The translations under genes and the position numbers were made by a program. From the NCBI GenBank assembly GCA_945871915.1, contig CAMBXO010000007.1, positions 82,491 through 146,490 on the forward strand: a stretch of DNA of 64,000 nucleotides, in the 5' to 3' direction. Below, piece after piece: positions 28,066 to 37,804 of this stretch. The notes beneath the pieces are model-generated. The model worked only from the letters and a program-made list of their open reading frames with translations, was not told the DNA's origin and did not search any database. This DNA comes from Singulisphaera sp. GP187. Lineage in GTDB: Bacteria; Planctomycetota; Phycisphaerae; Phycisphaerales; SM1A02. The stretch's first letter is position 1. Each line of letters starts with the position of its first letter.

Positions 28066-29559
28066 ATGCGTGACTACGCACTTGTGCATGTCAATGGTGT
28101 AAGGCACGAAGTTCGAGGGCGTGAAGCCTTGATGATGTTGGCGGATTGGTTGCGCCGAGAGGCTGGATTGACCGGCACCAAGACGGTGTGTTCAGAAGGG
28201 GACTGTGGTTCATGCACCGTCTTGCGAGCCATGCCACAACCGGGATGCACAACGGATTTCTTGGAGGCACCTCCGCTAGAGTTTGAGGCGGTCAATTCGT
28301 GCATTGCAACGGTCGCGCAGATGGATGGGTCACACATCGTGACTGTGGAAGGCATGCAGTGTGGCGCCGAATTGTCGCCCGCACAAGAGGCGATGAAAAC
28401 GTGTCACGCATCGCAATGCGGCTATTGCACCCCCGGATTTGTGATGGCCATGAGTGCCATGCTTGAACGGCATAACGGAATTGCACAGCCGATCGGGCCG
28501 CAATTGGCGGCCAACTATCTCACCGGAAATCTCTGCCGTTGCACCGGCTATGTGACCATTCTCGAAGCGGCACTTGCTGTGAAGGCAACCAAACAGCACT
28601 CCGTTGCACGGCGATATTCCAATCCTGCGGCCGTGCAAGCAGGCATCGCGGCGGCCGAGCAATCGCTCTTGATCGAACATGATGGGGTGTGCGTTTGTGC
28701 TCCAGTGACTGTGCGCGAAGCGTGTTCATTTGCGGCGACACATCCCGGGTTCCGAGTGCTTGGTGCGGCCACCGACCTTGGCGTGCAGATCAACAAGGGT
28801 AAACCGCTCCCGCGAGCGATCTTGAGTTTGCACTTGATTCCAGACTTATATGAAATGAAACAGACGCGAAATCGCTGGCGCGTTGGCGCGAGAGTTTCAT
28901 TGGCGACCATTCGGCGCATGTGCGAAGAGTCCTCCCCAGAATTGTCGCGGTTCTTAAATTTGTTTGCCTCGCCACAGATCAAGAATGTTGCAACGCTGGT
29001 TGGCAATGTGGCCAATGCTTCGCCGATTGGCGACACACTTCCCTTTCTTCTGATTTCAGATGGGCAGGTGCATGTTGCAAGTCGCCCGGGTGGAAAGGGG
29101 CCCCTGCGTCAGCGCACGATTGCAATGACTGACCTGTACACCGGCTACAAAACCCTTGCACTGGAGCCGGGCGAAATTATCACGCATGTGTCCTTTGCCA
29201 ACCCCGAAGCAAAGGAGATGGTGCGGTTGTCTAAGGTGTCCATGCGGAAAGACCTCGACATCAGCGCCGTGAGCGCTGCGTTTTCCTGCACCCTTCAAAA
29301 GCGGGGGCGGTCTCGCAAGCCGCCCGTCATTGAGTCGGCTCGCATTGCCTATGGTGGTGTCGCCGCAACTCCCATTCGACTTCCAGAAATTGAAGAGGCT
29401 CTTGAGGGTGAAGTGACTGCGGAAAAAATTGAGTCCTTGGCCAACAGGATTGCCGATCGAGTGAAGCCGCTCTCAGATGTGCGAGGCAGTGCGGCGTATC
29501 GACGGGTCCTTGCCGCCAATCTCTTTCGCCGGTTTGGTGCCGAGGTTCTCCTTGCCTGA
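28066..29559 (+). CDS. xdhA: Xanthine dehydrogenase, iron-sulfur and FAD subunit
   Basis: 497 residues. The N-terminal plant-type 2Fe-2S domain has CSEGDCGSC, and the helical 2Fe-2S domain has CHASQCGYCTPGF and NLCRCTGY (by residue 165). A CO-dehydrogenase-type FAD domain follows from about residue 210 (RVLGAATDLGVQ) with NVATLVGNVANASPIGD, and the CutM-like C-terminus. It passes electrons from the molybdenum subunit to FAD and NAD+. 87 bases separate it from the deaminase gene; it overlaps xdhB by 8 bases. Confidence 0.94.
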   Translation: MRDYALVHVNGVRHEVRGREALMMLADWLRREAGLTGTKTVCSEGDCGSCTVLRAMPQPGCTTDFLEAPPLEFEAVNSCIATVAQMDGSHIVTVEGMQCGAELSPAQEAMKTCHASQCGYCTPGFVMAMSAMLERHNGIAQPIGPQLAANYLTGNLCRCTGYVTILEAALAVKATKQHSVARRYSNPAAVQAGIAAAEQSLLIEHDGVCVCAPVTVREACSFAATHPGFRVLGAATDLGVQINKGKPLPRAILSLHLIPDLYEMKQTRNRWRVGARVSLATIRRMCEESSPELSRFLNLFASPQIKNVATLVGNVANASPIGDTLPFLLISDGQVHVASRPGGKGPLRQRTIAMTDLYTGYKTLALEPGEIITHVSFANPEAKEMVRLSKVSMRKDLDISAVSAAFSCTLQKRGRSRKPPVIESARIAYGGVAATPIRLPEIEEALEGEVTAEKIESLANRIADRVKPLSDVRGSAAYRRVLAANLFRRFGAEVLLA

Positions 29560-32035
29560 CCATTCACCACCTCCCGCATCGACCGCCGTCCAAAAGGCCG
29601 TGACCATTCTGCGCGATGCAGGTTCGCCTCCGCATGATTCTGCCAACACACATGTCACCGGTGCGTCGGAGTTCATTGATGATCGCTCAATGCTCAAAGG
29701 CGAATTGCACTGCGGGGTGATCTACAGCCCCTTTGCACACGCTCGAGTGCGGCGACTGGACACATCACTGGCTTGCCAAGTTCCCGGGGTGGTTGGCGTC
29801 GTCACGGCTCGCGATGTCGTTCACAATGTGTGGGGAACAATCTTTCAGGATCAGCCCATCCTTGTCGAAACGGAAGCACAGTATGTCGGCGAAGTGGTGG
29901 TGGTGGTTGGCGCAGAAACGAAGGAGGCGCTTGTCAAAGGAATTGCGGCCGTTGAAATCGAATGGGAACGGCTCGAAGACATTCGCTCCATTGACGAGGC
30001 GGTGGCCAAGGGCAGTTTCATTGGACACGAACGAACGATCAGTTGTGGCGATGCACAGGCGGCCATGCTCGAGGCTCCGTGCAAAATTTCCGGAACGCTG
30101 GTGATTGAAGGTGCCGAGCACTTTTACCTCGAGAGTCAGGCGGTGGTCGTGTATCCGAAAGAAGATGGGCAATTGGAGGTTCATTCATCCACGCAGCATC
30201 CAACGGAGGTGCAGCATGTGGTTGCCAAGGCGTGCGGCTTGCGGTTCAGTGATGTGGTGTGTGTGGCCAAACGCCTCGGCGGCGGATTTGGTGGCAAAGA
30301 GTCGCAGGCGGCTCCGATTGCGGCGTATGCAGCGTTGATGGCCAAAAAGACCGGGCGCCCGTGCAGGCTTGTGCTCACCAAAGATGACGACATGATCATC
30401 ACCGGAAAGCGAAATCCATTTCAGATTACGTACGAATGCGGATGTGATCGAGCCGGTCGCATCGTTGCACTTGATGCCATGTTGTATTCAGACGGTGGCG
30501 CCTACGCTGATCTCTCAACCTCCATCATGGAGCGTGCGCTGCTGCATTGCGACAATGCCTACTCGATTCCAAATGCCCGCCTCAGGGGTCGAGTGTGCCG
30601 CACCAATTTTCACCCGCACACCGCGTTTCGTGGTTTCGGCGGACCCAAGGGCGTTGCACTGATCGAGTCCATCATGGAAGACATCGCACACACCACGGGA
30701 CGCGATGCCTTGGATGTGCGAATGTTGAACTGCTATGGCCCCGGACATGACATGACGCCGTACGGTCAAAAGGTTGAAAATAATTGTTTGCCGGCACTCT
30801 TTGGAAAACTCGAAGCGACATCTGAATATCGAAAGCGTCGCGATTCCATTCGTGCGTGGAATTCGGATCGCAGTCTCAACCCGGATGCGCATGTCCGCGG
30901 TCTGTCGCTCACCGCAGTGAAGTTTGGCATTTCTTTCACCACGCGGTTTCTGAATCAAGCCAATGCAATGGTGAATGTTCATGTGGACGGAACGGTGCAG
31001 GTCTCGACCGGGGCTGTCGAAATGGGTCAAGGGGTCAATGGTCGTATCGCGTGCATCGTTGCCGAGCAATTTGGCATTTCTCTTGAATCCGTTCGGATCA
31101 TGGCAACGTCGACCGAGAAAAACGCAAACACCTCTCCGACGGCCGCATCGGTGGGTACCGATCTGAATGGGGCAGCCGCCAAAGTTGCGTGCATCAAAGT
31201 GAAGCGGCGGCTTGCGGCGCTTGCCATTCGACTGAAGACGATTCCTCCTGAATTTTGGGCAACCAAGACCGCTGGCCTTGGAACTCGCCCCGAGATCGAC
31301 GTGGGCGATGGTGTCGATGTTGACGGCGATGCCCACCATCGCGTCGTGTTTCACCATGGTGTGGTCACCGTGACTCACCGTGACGGTTCAGAATTTCAAA
31401 TTGGGTTTGCACAGTTGGTCCGAGACGCGCATCTCAATCGGATTGCGGTGAGCGCCTATGGTCACTTCTCGATTCCCGAATTGCAATTCGACAAGGTCAA
31501 GGGCCAAGGTCGCGCGTTTCTGTATTTCACACAGGGTGTTGCCGCGAGCGAGGTCGAACTGGACCGGTGGACAGGCGAAGTCAAGGTGCGGCGCGTGGAC
31601 ATGCTGATGGACTTGGGTCGGCCCATCAATCATGGATTGGATATGGGGCAGGTGATTGGCGGATTTGTGCAGGGCATGGGCTGGATGACCACCGAACATC
31701 TCTACTACAACAACGACGGATTGCTGGTCTCCCACTCACCAAGCACCTACAAGATTCCCAACGTTCAGGACACACCTCGCATCTTCAATGCCGACCTCAT
31801 TTTCAACGAAGGCAATGTGGTCAATCTTGAAAGGACCAAGGCATCAGGAGAGCCGCCGTTGCTGCTTGCCATTTCCGTTTGGACGGCGATCCGGGACGCC
31901 ATCACGTCTGCACGCAGTCTTCACACCGCTGACTCGAGTCAACCGATTGTCCCGATCGCCATTCCGGCAACTCCTGAGCGTGTGCTTCGTGCGCTGTCGC
32001 CTGAAAACTTTGAAGCGGCTGAAAACGTCCAATGA
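29552..32035 (+). CDS. xdhB: Xanthine dehydrogenase, molybdenum-binding subunit
   Basis: 827 residues from the TTG at 29552, which has GAGG 6 bases upstream and overlaps the xdhA stop; in-frame GTG 29537 is the alternative. The frame shows the xanthine-oxidase a/b hammerhead domain (GASEFIDDRSM), GGGFGGKE near residue 245, FRGFGGPKG near 365 and the VEMGQGVNGR Moco motif near 490. It hydroxylates hypoxanthine and xanthine to urate. Molybdenum cofactor genes lie 8 kb downstream. Confidence 0.94.
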   Translation: MPDHSPPPASTAVQKAVTILRDAGSPPHDSANTHVTGASEFIDDRSMLKGELHCGVIYSPFAHARVRRLDTSLACQVPGVVGVVTARDVVHNVWGTIFQDQPILVETEAQYVGEVVVVVGAETKEALVKGIAAVEIEWERLEDIRSIDEAVAKGSFIGHERTISCGDAQAAMLEAPCKISGTLVIEGAEHFYLESQAVVVYPKEDGQLEVHSSTQHPTEVQHVVAKACGLRFSDVVCVAKRLGGGFGGKESQAAPIAAYAALMAKKTGRPCRLVLTKDDDMIITGKRNPFQITYECGCDRAGRIVALDAMLYSDGGAYADLSTSIMERALLHCDNAYSIPNARLRGRVCRTNFHPHTAFRGFGGPKGVALIESIMEDIAHTTGRDALDVRMLNCYGPGHDMTPYGQKVENNCLPALFGKLEATSEYRKRRDSIRAWNSDRSLNPDAHVRGLSLTAVKFGISFTTRFLNQANAMVNVHVDGTVQVSTGAVEMGQGVNGRIACIVAEQFGISLESVRIMATSTEKNANTSPTAASVGTDLNGAAAKVACIKVKRRLAALAIRLKTIPPEFWATKTAGLGTRPEIDVGDGVDVDGDAHHRVVFHHGVVTVTHRDGSEFQIGFAQLVRDAHLNRIAVSAYGHFSIPELQFDKVKGQGRAFLYFTQGVAASEVELDRWTGEVKVRRVDMLMDLGRPINHGLDMGQVIGGFVQGMGWMTTEHLYYNNDGLLVSHSPSTYKIPNVQDTPRIFNADLIFNEGNVVNLERTKASGEPPLLLAISVWTAIRDAITSARSLHTADSSQPIVPIAIPATPERVLRALSPENFEAAENVQ

Positions 32036-32072
32036 TCACGCAGCTGGTCCGCATCCTGTTTGCAAGGAACGC

Positions 32073-32894
32073 ATGAGCCGTACTTTGCGGGCCTATCTCG
32101 AACGAGCGACCGAACTCTCTGAAGAGCGTGTTGTGTTTGCAACGATCACGCTTGTTGAAACGGAAGGGCATGTTCCGCAGGACCCCGGTGCGAAGGCCAT
32201 TGTCACGGCCAAGGGTCTGGCGTGGGGAACGATCGGTGGCGGCCGACTGGAAGCCACGGCGATTGAGAACGCAATCACAATGATTGCTCGAGCCACGCAG
32301 GGGCAGGGGCAAACGATTCCGCCATGCCTGGTTCGATATGAATTGAAAAGAGATCTCGGAATGGTGTGTGGCGGAGCCGCCAGTGTGTTGTATGAGGTCT
32401 CCCCCGGTCATCACTGGAACATTGTGGTTTTTGGTGCAGGTCATGTGGCGCAGGCAACGGTTCCGCTGCTCGCATCGTTTCACTGCACGATCACCTGTAT
32501 CGACCCTCGCCAAGAATGGCTGGATCGTTTTGCGGAGCGAGCAAATGTGACCAGAATTCTGACTGCAGACGTGGCGGCACAGGTGTGGAAACTTCCTGCC
32601 GAGGCGTTTTGTCTTTGCATGACGCAGGGACATGCAACGGATTTGCCAATCGTGCGCGAATTGCTCAAACGAAATCAGGCAGCCTTCATTGGCGTCATCG
32701 GCAGCGTGCGAAAAGCACAAACCATGCGCAGCACTCTGATCGAGGAAGGATTCCCGATGGATCGTGTGTCAGCGATTCAATGTCCGCTCGGACTTCCCAT
32801 CGGAGGGAATGACCCCGCAGAGATTGCCGTCAGCATCGCGGCTCAACTCCTGCAAATTCGGGATCGCATCACGACGCCGTCAGTCACGGAGTGA
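32073..32894 (+). CDS. xdhC: XdhC/CoxI-family molybdenum cofactor insertion protein
   Basis: 273 residues. N-terminal XdhC domain with TIGGGRLEA and C-terminal Rossmann domain with VVFGAGHVAQA and the late LGLPIGGNDPAEIAVSIAAQ block. XdhC binds the molybdenum cofactor, promotes its sulfuration and delivers it to XdhB. The ATG at 32073 has AAGGA 5 bases upstream; the frame is open upstream only inside xdhB. Last gene of the purine operon; it ends 8 bases before the convergent lipoprotein gene. Confidence 0.92.
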   Translation: MSRTLRAYLERATELSEERVVFATITLVETEGHVPQDPGAKAIVTAKGLAWGTIGGGRLEATAIENAITMIARATQGQGQTIPPCLVRYELKRDLGMVCGGAASVLYEVSPGHHWNIVVFGAGHVAQATVPLLASFHCTITCIDPRQEWLDRFAERANVTRILTADVAAQVWKLPAEAFCLCMTQGHATDLPIVRELLKRNQAAFIGVIGSVRKAQTMRSTLIEEGFPMDRVSAIQCPLGLPIGGNDPAEIAVSIAAQLLQIRDRITTPSVTE

Positions 32895-32901
32895 TCGTGG
32901 C

Positions 32902-33462
32902 TTACTTGATCTTGCTCGCCAGCGGATCGTTTGGAACTTTGTAAAGATGGGTGGCATGGATGTTGAACGAATGGTCGCTCGTGGGTTGAAGGGTGCCCTC
33001 AACCACCAGCAGCATGAGCGGCTTGATGGATCCCTCTGCTTCCAAGGAAATCGCTAGCGGAACGCCGTTGGCATCGACCAGCGAAACCGAAGCCATCGCA
33101 TTCGCCAGCGAACCACGCTCTTCACAACAATAATCCGCTGGCGTGGGACAGTGATCTTCTCCCATTTCGGCACATGATTTGAGGGAGGCATCGACCATGG
33201 TGAATACGGCTCGCTGGCTAACAATCGGCGATGTCGATCCGCCCACACGCCCAATGATCGCAACGCGTTGGCCTGCCGATGCCGTGCGCTTGGCCTCCAG
33301 AATGCTGCGTGCTTCCATTGGTTGAACTTCTACAAAGGTGTCCGCCGGCAGCGTGACGGGTTTGACCTTGGGCGGCGGTGTCGTTCCATCGCATGCAATG
33401 ATCGCCATGACCAAAGCACATGCGACGAGAAATGGGAGTGAATGAAGTTGAGTCAAGCGCAT
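32902..33462 (-). CDS. Predicted lipoprotein with a Cys cluster
   Basis: 186 residues beginning with a lipoprotein signal ending AIIACDG (Cys at about residue 24). The middle has an OB-like strand pattern (RVAIIGRVGG) and a conserved-looking cysteine stretch, SCAEMGEDHCPTPADYCCEE (around residues 93-112), which could bind a metal or form disulfides. Function unknown. It lies 20 bases below the ABC permease gene on the same strand, so it is probably the last gene of the export operon. Confidence 0.7.
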   Translation of the reverse strand: MRLTQLHSLPFLVACALVMAIIACDGTTPPPKVKPVTLPADTFVEVQPMEARSILEAKRTASAGQRVAIIGRVGGSTSPIVSQRAVFTMVDASLKSCAEMGEDHCPTPADYCCEERGSLANAMASVSLVDANGVPLAISLEAEGSIKPLMLLVVEGTLQPTSDHSFNIHATHLYKVPNDPLASKIK

Positions 33463-33482
33463 AGGGAGATCTCCAAAAAGGT

Positions 33483-34676
33483 TTATCCGAGGTCAGATTT
33501 CAAAGCCGATGGAATGTCCGTTCGCAAACATCGAATCGTGGGCGGCAAACTTCCGATGAGTCCAAGAATCAGCCACGCGCTGAAGCCACTGGCGATGCAA
33601 GCAGCGTCGACCGAGAGAGAAAAGACGCCCATGGAATATCGAACGCCAAGGCCATCGAGCAGGAGGATGGCGAGAAGAATGGATGGGATGGCGCCGGTGG
33701 CAACGGTGATCAAGGACTCCTGCACCAACGTGATCACTACGGCAGTCCGAGAGAATCCAAGCACTTGCAGCATGGCAATTTCGCGCGACCGTGCAGCAAA
33801 GGCGGCATCGAGTGCGTTCAGTCCACCCAGCATGGCGCCCAGCGCAACAATGAGAGCGCTTACGCCAATAAGAATTTGAACCGGGCGGAAGAATTTGGCA
33901 AGGCTGGCGTAGTACGCAGGCTCATCCAGCGCGGCGAGTTCCAGATCAGAGCGGCGGGCGGCAAAGATTTCAACATCGGACACCTCTGCGCCATCCAGCG
34001 ACGCCACCGCAACCGAAATGGTCTGTCGTTTCGTGAGCACCAAGAGATCGCCGATGGGAACCCACGCTTCGCCGTCAATCGAAACGCCAGGGGCATCAAT
34101 GATTCCAGTCACATGGAACGCCACCTTGTCAAGCAGAATGGCGGGGGCCTTGCTTGAGTCCGCAAGATCCCCGTTGGAAATCTGAAGTCGTTCAGCCAAC
34201 GATCGACCCACGAGGGCCTCGCTCTTCCCGGGTTCCGGCAATCGTCCAATGGCCAGTCGCGCCTGTGGATGAACCATAAACGCACTGGGTTCCATGCCGC
34301 GAACCAGAACAAGGTCTCGAGCATTGTCAGCCGGTGCGGCTTGATCCGCCCGTCGAAGTGGAAGGGGCACATGCAATTCCGGAGAGACAAAGAAGGCACC
34401 TGCAGCAGACTTGATCCCTCGAATGCTTGCGGCGAGAAAGATTGGAGTGGCCGCGGAGATTTCGCTTCGCTCAACGCTCTCCTCGCTTCCGGCTCCGATC
34501 AACATGACATTTCCAACGGTGCCGCTTGCACGGATCCCCTGATCCAATGCTCGCACGCTTGCAGAAGCAGTGACCACCAGAAAAACAACCAAGGCGCTTC
34601 CGCCTGCGGTGAGGACCAGTCGGAGTCGACTGCGACCAATGTTGCGAGTCGCGTAATGCAAAGGAAGCAATTTCAC
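33483..34676 (-). CDS. ABC transporter permease (FtsX/MacB type), second copy
   Basis: 397 residues. One N-terminal transmembrane helix (about 20-40), a large periplasmic MacB-type domain, and three C-terminal helices (about 270-390) in the FtsX arrangement. It pairs with the permease encoded upstream, overlapping it by 4 bases. With the ATPase, membrane-fusion protein and TolC-type protein it forms a tripartite ABC exporter or lipoprotein-handling complex. Confidence 0.87.
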   Translation of the reverse strand: MKLLPLHYATRNIGRSRLRLVLTAGGSALVVFLVVTASASVRALDQGIRASGTVGNVMLIGAGSEESVERSEISAATPIFLAASIRGIKSAAGAFFVSPELHVPLPLRRADQAAPADNARDLVLVRGMEPSAFMVHPQARLAIGRLPEPGKSEALVGRSLAERLQISNGDLADSSKAPAILLDKVAFHVTGIIDAPGVSIDGEAWVPIGDLLVLTKRQTISVAVASLDGAEVSDVEIFAARRSDLELAALDEPAYYASLAKFFRPVQILIGVSALIVALGAMLGGLNALDAAFAARSREIAMLQVLGFSRTAVVITLVQESLITVATGAIPSILLAILLLDGLGVRYSMGVFSLSVDAACIASGFSAWLILGLIGSLPPTIRCLRTDIPSALKSDLG

Positions 34677-35833
34677 GATCGGAATCCCATCACAATGGTT
34701 TGTCGCGATGCAAGGATCGCAGGAATGACCCCGGCGAGCAGACTCAGCACATTGGCAATCGCCACGCCTGTCAGGGCAATGGCAATCGATGGCGGAATGG
34801 CAATGGAAACACCTTCCATCGTCATGGCAGTCCTCGCAAGGGCGATCGCTCCATAGGAAAAAGCTGCACCGATCCCACCGCCAATGCTTCCCAGCAGGAA
34901 AGCTTCGAAGAGCACCAGCATGCCAATGTGCATTCCACGGAATCCAAGCGTTTGCAGAACACTGATTTCCATCTCTCGATTTCGCATCGACAACACAATC
35001 GCGTTGGCCACCAGCGCAAAGACCGCCACCAACGCTGCAATCCCTAGCACTTCGGCAAATTGCACTAAGACAATGACATCCGTTGCCGCCCGTGCCACAT
35101 GCGCGGTTTCGGCGCGAGTGGTGGTGGGGGATTCGTCATTGGCAAAATGCTTGTCGATCGCTCGAGCGACTTCGTCCAGTTTCAACGGATCCGTAACGCG
35201 AACATCAAATTGTGTCACTACGCCACCGGTTCCACCTCGCTTGGCTTGTTCCTGAAGGAACGAAAGGTGAACAAACGCGCTGCTCTGGTCTTGCGGTGTC
35301 TCACTCTCCAAAATGCCTGCGACATAGGCATCCACACCGGCTGCGGTGAACCGATCGCCGGGTTTCAATTTGCGACGTTCCGCAAGTTCGCGGCCAATCA
35401 GCGCACTATCGCTCCGCTGAAGCCAACGCGACATCGTCTCCGGTGAGGTCTCGGCGGCATGGCTCGTCGCAAAATCTTTCGCGGGCACACCGCGGAACGT
35501 CACCACATCCAGTGATGCGCGACAATTGGAAACCACGATCTTGACCGGTACAACACTGGCAACGCCTGGGATTCGGGCAATCGCCCGTTCATAGGACTGT
35601 GGAAGTTGGCTTGTAAAAGGGCAGAAGCGATTTTGGCGATAGACAATCAATGCGGTCTCGGACGAAGCACTACGCGTTGCCCGTTCAACACCACTCCGCA
35701 TGGCATCGGCCGTGCAATAGAGAAAGACGGCGACGGCAACGCCCGCTAAAACGAGAACGCTGCGGATGGGTCGTCGGCGTAAGCCGCGACACGCCAACGA
35801 AGCCATTCCACGAACACTCCGTAGGATCGTCAT
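34673..35833 (-). CDS. ABC transporter permease (FtsX/MacB type), first copy
   Basis: 386 residues with the same layout as its neighbour: a helix near residues 22-45, a periplasmic domain, then three helices from about residue 255. It resembles the neighbouring permease only in fold-level pattern, so the two probably form a heterodimer. Overlaps the ATPase gene by 4 bases and the next permease by 4 bases. Confidence 0.87.
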   Translation of the reverse strand: MTILRSVRGMASLACRGLRRRPIRSVLVLAGVAVAVFLYCTADAMRSGVERATRSASSETALIVYRQNRFCPFTSQLPQSYERAIARIPGVASVVPVKIVVSNCRASLDVVTFRGVPAKDFATSHAAETSPETMSRWLQRSDSALIGRELAERRKLKPGDRFTAAGVDAYVAGILESETPQDQSSAFVHLSFLQEQAKRGGTGGVVTQFDVRVTDPLKLDEVARAIDKHFANDESPTTTRAETAHVARAATDVIVLVQFAEVLGIAALVAVFALVANAIVLSMRNREMEISVLQTLGFRGMHIGMLVLFEAFLLGSIGGGIGAAFSYGAIALARTAMTMEGVSIAIPPSIAIALTGVAIANVLSLLAGVIPAILASRQTIVMGFRS

Positions 35834-36531
35834 GATCGCACCATGCTGCTTTCGACGAGGCGTCCCTTGTCAAGCTGCACCAGGCGCTGCGCGTGCGTGG
35901 CGGTGGCTGGATCATGCGTGACCATGACGATCGTTTGGCCCTTCTCCGAATGAAGGCGCCCCAACAACTCCATGATGCTTGCCGCGGCCGTGCGATCCAA
36001 ATCTCCGGTGGGTTCATCGGCGAGCAAGATGGCTGGGCGAGTCACGATGGCCCGTGCGATGGCCACTCGCTGCTCCTGCCCTCCAGAGAGTTGTCGCGGA
36101 TAGTGCGCATGCCGATCGGTAATACCGACCGCATCAAGCGCTTCGGACACTCGAAGATGCCTTTCACTTCGACTCATGTCGTGAAGGAACAGCGGCAACT
36201 CGACATTCTCGTATGCAGTGAGCACGGGGACGAGGTGATAGAGCTGAAAGACATAGCCAATACTGACGGCCCGCCACTGTGCCAATTGGGAACGGGAAAG
36301 GTGCGTCAAGTCCTGCCCATCCACCATCAATGACCCCGCCGTCGGTCGATCGATGCCCGCAAAAAGATTGAGCAGCGTTGTCTTACCAGAGCCTGACGGA
36401 CCCATGAGCGCGACAAATCCTCCGCGAGCCAGCGAAAGATCAATGGATTCAAGCACATGCACGATTTCGCCGCCGCGCTCGTAATGCTTTTCAAGGTTGT
36501 GACAGGCAATGATGGTGTCAGGGTTGTGCAT
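35830..36531 (-). CDS. ABC transporter ATP-binding protein (LolD/MacB type)
   Basis: 233 residues. Walker [10 protein letters not shown] near residue 44, the Q-loop FQLYHLVP, signature [14 protein letters not shown], Walker [13 protein letters not shown] and the H-loop VTHD. The [15 protein letters not shown] stretch is typical of the LolD/MacB/FtsE group. The start at 36531 has GGAGG 6 bases upstream; 36564 is in frame but lies further inside the fusion-protein gene. Energises the two FtsX-type permeases. Confidence 0.94.
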   Translation of the reverse strand: MHNPDTIIACHNLEKHYERGGEIVHVLESIDLSLARGGFVALMGPSGSGKTTLLNLFAGIDRPTAGSLMVDGQDLTHLSRSQLAQWRAVSIGYVFQLYHLVPVLTAYENVELPLFLHDMSRSERHLRVSEALDAVGITDRHAHYPRQLSGGQEQRVAIARAIVTRPAILLADEPTGDLDRTAAASIMELLGRLHSEKGQTIVMVTHDPATATHAQRLVQLDKGRLVESSMVRS

Positions 36532-37804
36532 GGTCAGCCTCCGTGGTCGATGTTGGGTCTCCAAGTTTCACTCGAACTCGCTCGCGATTGGCCGTTGGAG
36601 GAGCGTCCGGCCAGACGACAAAATCACCTGGCTGCAATCCGGAATACACCGGCGTCCATCCACTCGACGAAGGGCCACACGTTACGTCGCGAGACTCGAT
36701 GCGCCCGACGCCGTCGCGTATATCCACCACCACTCGAATGGTTCCCTTGCGGAGTTCGTTCATACCGCCGGTGGCGCTGGCAACCACCACGTCAGGCACC
36801 ACAAGTTCCGTGCGACTCGATGCACCGTGTGCGCCCGCTGTCGATGAAGAAGATTCGGACGACTCCGTGGTGAGAAGGATTCGAACTCTGGCCAACATGT
36901 CGGGCACAATGCCCGCAGGGGGGTCATCAAGAATGACCTTGGCCTGCAAGGTGTTCTTGGCAATATCTGCCTGTTGCACAAGGCGAGCCACACGGCCCAT
37001 GACGGTCTGTCCTGGAAGGGCGTCAAACTGCACCTGCGCCCGCTGACCGACCCGCAGGCGACCGGCATCCATCAGCGGTACATCGGTGCGTATTTGCAGG
37101 TTTTTCGGATCAAACAATTCAATGACTGCGGCGCCTTGCGCATCCATTCCGACCAGCGATCCAGGTGCGGCGAGTCGCGCCATCACATTCCCTGATGCAG
37201 GAGCACGGATTTCCGTTCGCTGCAACGCGAGTGCGGCCTGATCACGAGCGGCCGAGACCTGTGCAAGCGCGGCTTCAGCTCCCGCGACCTTGAATCCAAG
37301 TCGTGCCACTTCGCCAGCACTGACACCGCCGCCTTGGACGAGCGGCTGCTTTCGCCGAAACTCATCTTGCAGCATCGCCACGTCAGCGGCCTTCACCAGC
37401 ACTTCGGCTTCGGCGCTTCGAAGGGCCAGTTTTTCTTGATCATCAATCAGGGTCGCCACAACCTGATTCTTTTCAACACGGTCGCCTTCAAGCACCAGCA
37501 CCTCTCGAACAACTCCACTGATGAGGGCGCTGGCCGCAATCGGAAATGGCGAGGGCTCCACCCATCCCGGCGCTTGAACCATGGGTGCCGACTCAGGCGA
37601 GGGATCGATCGACATGTTCAACATGGGTGAGGCGGCGCTTTGTGCCGCGCGAAGAATGACTGGCGTGGCTCGGACGACTGTTAACGGCACCCACACACGC
37701 CAAGAACTCCATGCCAGAATGATGGCCGCCGAGAAAGAGATCGCCAATGGAAGCACGAGGCGAGTGCCGAGCCGTCGACCCGGCATAGGAATGGTCGGGG
37801 TCAT
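36518..37804 (-). CDS. Periplasmic adaptor (membrane-fusion) protein, HlyD/RND-MFP family
   Basis: 428 residues. An N-terminal membrane anchor (about 17-35), a barrel-sandwich/lipoyl-like half around VVREVLVLEGDRVEKNQVVATL, a coiled-coil hairpin (about 115-190), the second lipoyl half ALQRTEIRAPASGNV and C-terminal beta domains. Bridges the inner-membrane ABC parts to the TolC-type protein encoded directly upstream. Overlaps the ATPase gene by 14 bases. Confidence 0.9.
   Translation of the reverse strand: MTPTIPMPGRRLGTRLVLPLAISFSAAIILAWSSWRVWVPLTVVRATPVILRAAQSAASPMLNMSIDPSPESAPMVQAPGWVEPSPFPIAASALISGVVREVLVLEGDRVEKNQVVATLIDDQEKLALRSAEAEVLVKAADVAMLQDEFRRKQPLVQGGGVSAGEVARLGFKVAGAEAALAQVSAARDQAALALQRTEIRAPASGNVMARLAAPGSLVGMDAQGAAVIELFDPKNLQIRTDVPLMDAGRLRVGQRAQVQFDALPGQTVMGRVARLVQQADIAKNTLQAKVILDDPPAGIVPDMLARVRILLTTESSESSSSTAGAHGASSRTELVVPDVVVASATGGMNELRKGTIRVVVDIRDGVGRIESRDVTCGPSSSGWTPVYSGLQPGDFVVWPDAPPTANRERVRVKLGDPTSTTEADHAQP

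Noticed and set aside
30515..31378. 287-residue open frame antisense to xdhB
   Set aside because: Lies entirely within the conserved xdhB frame and shows no recognisable protein features.
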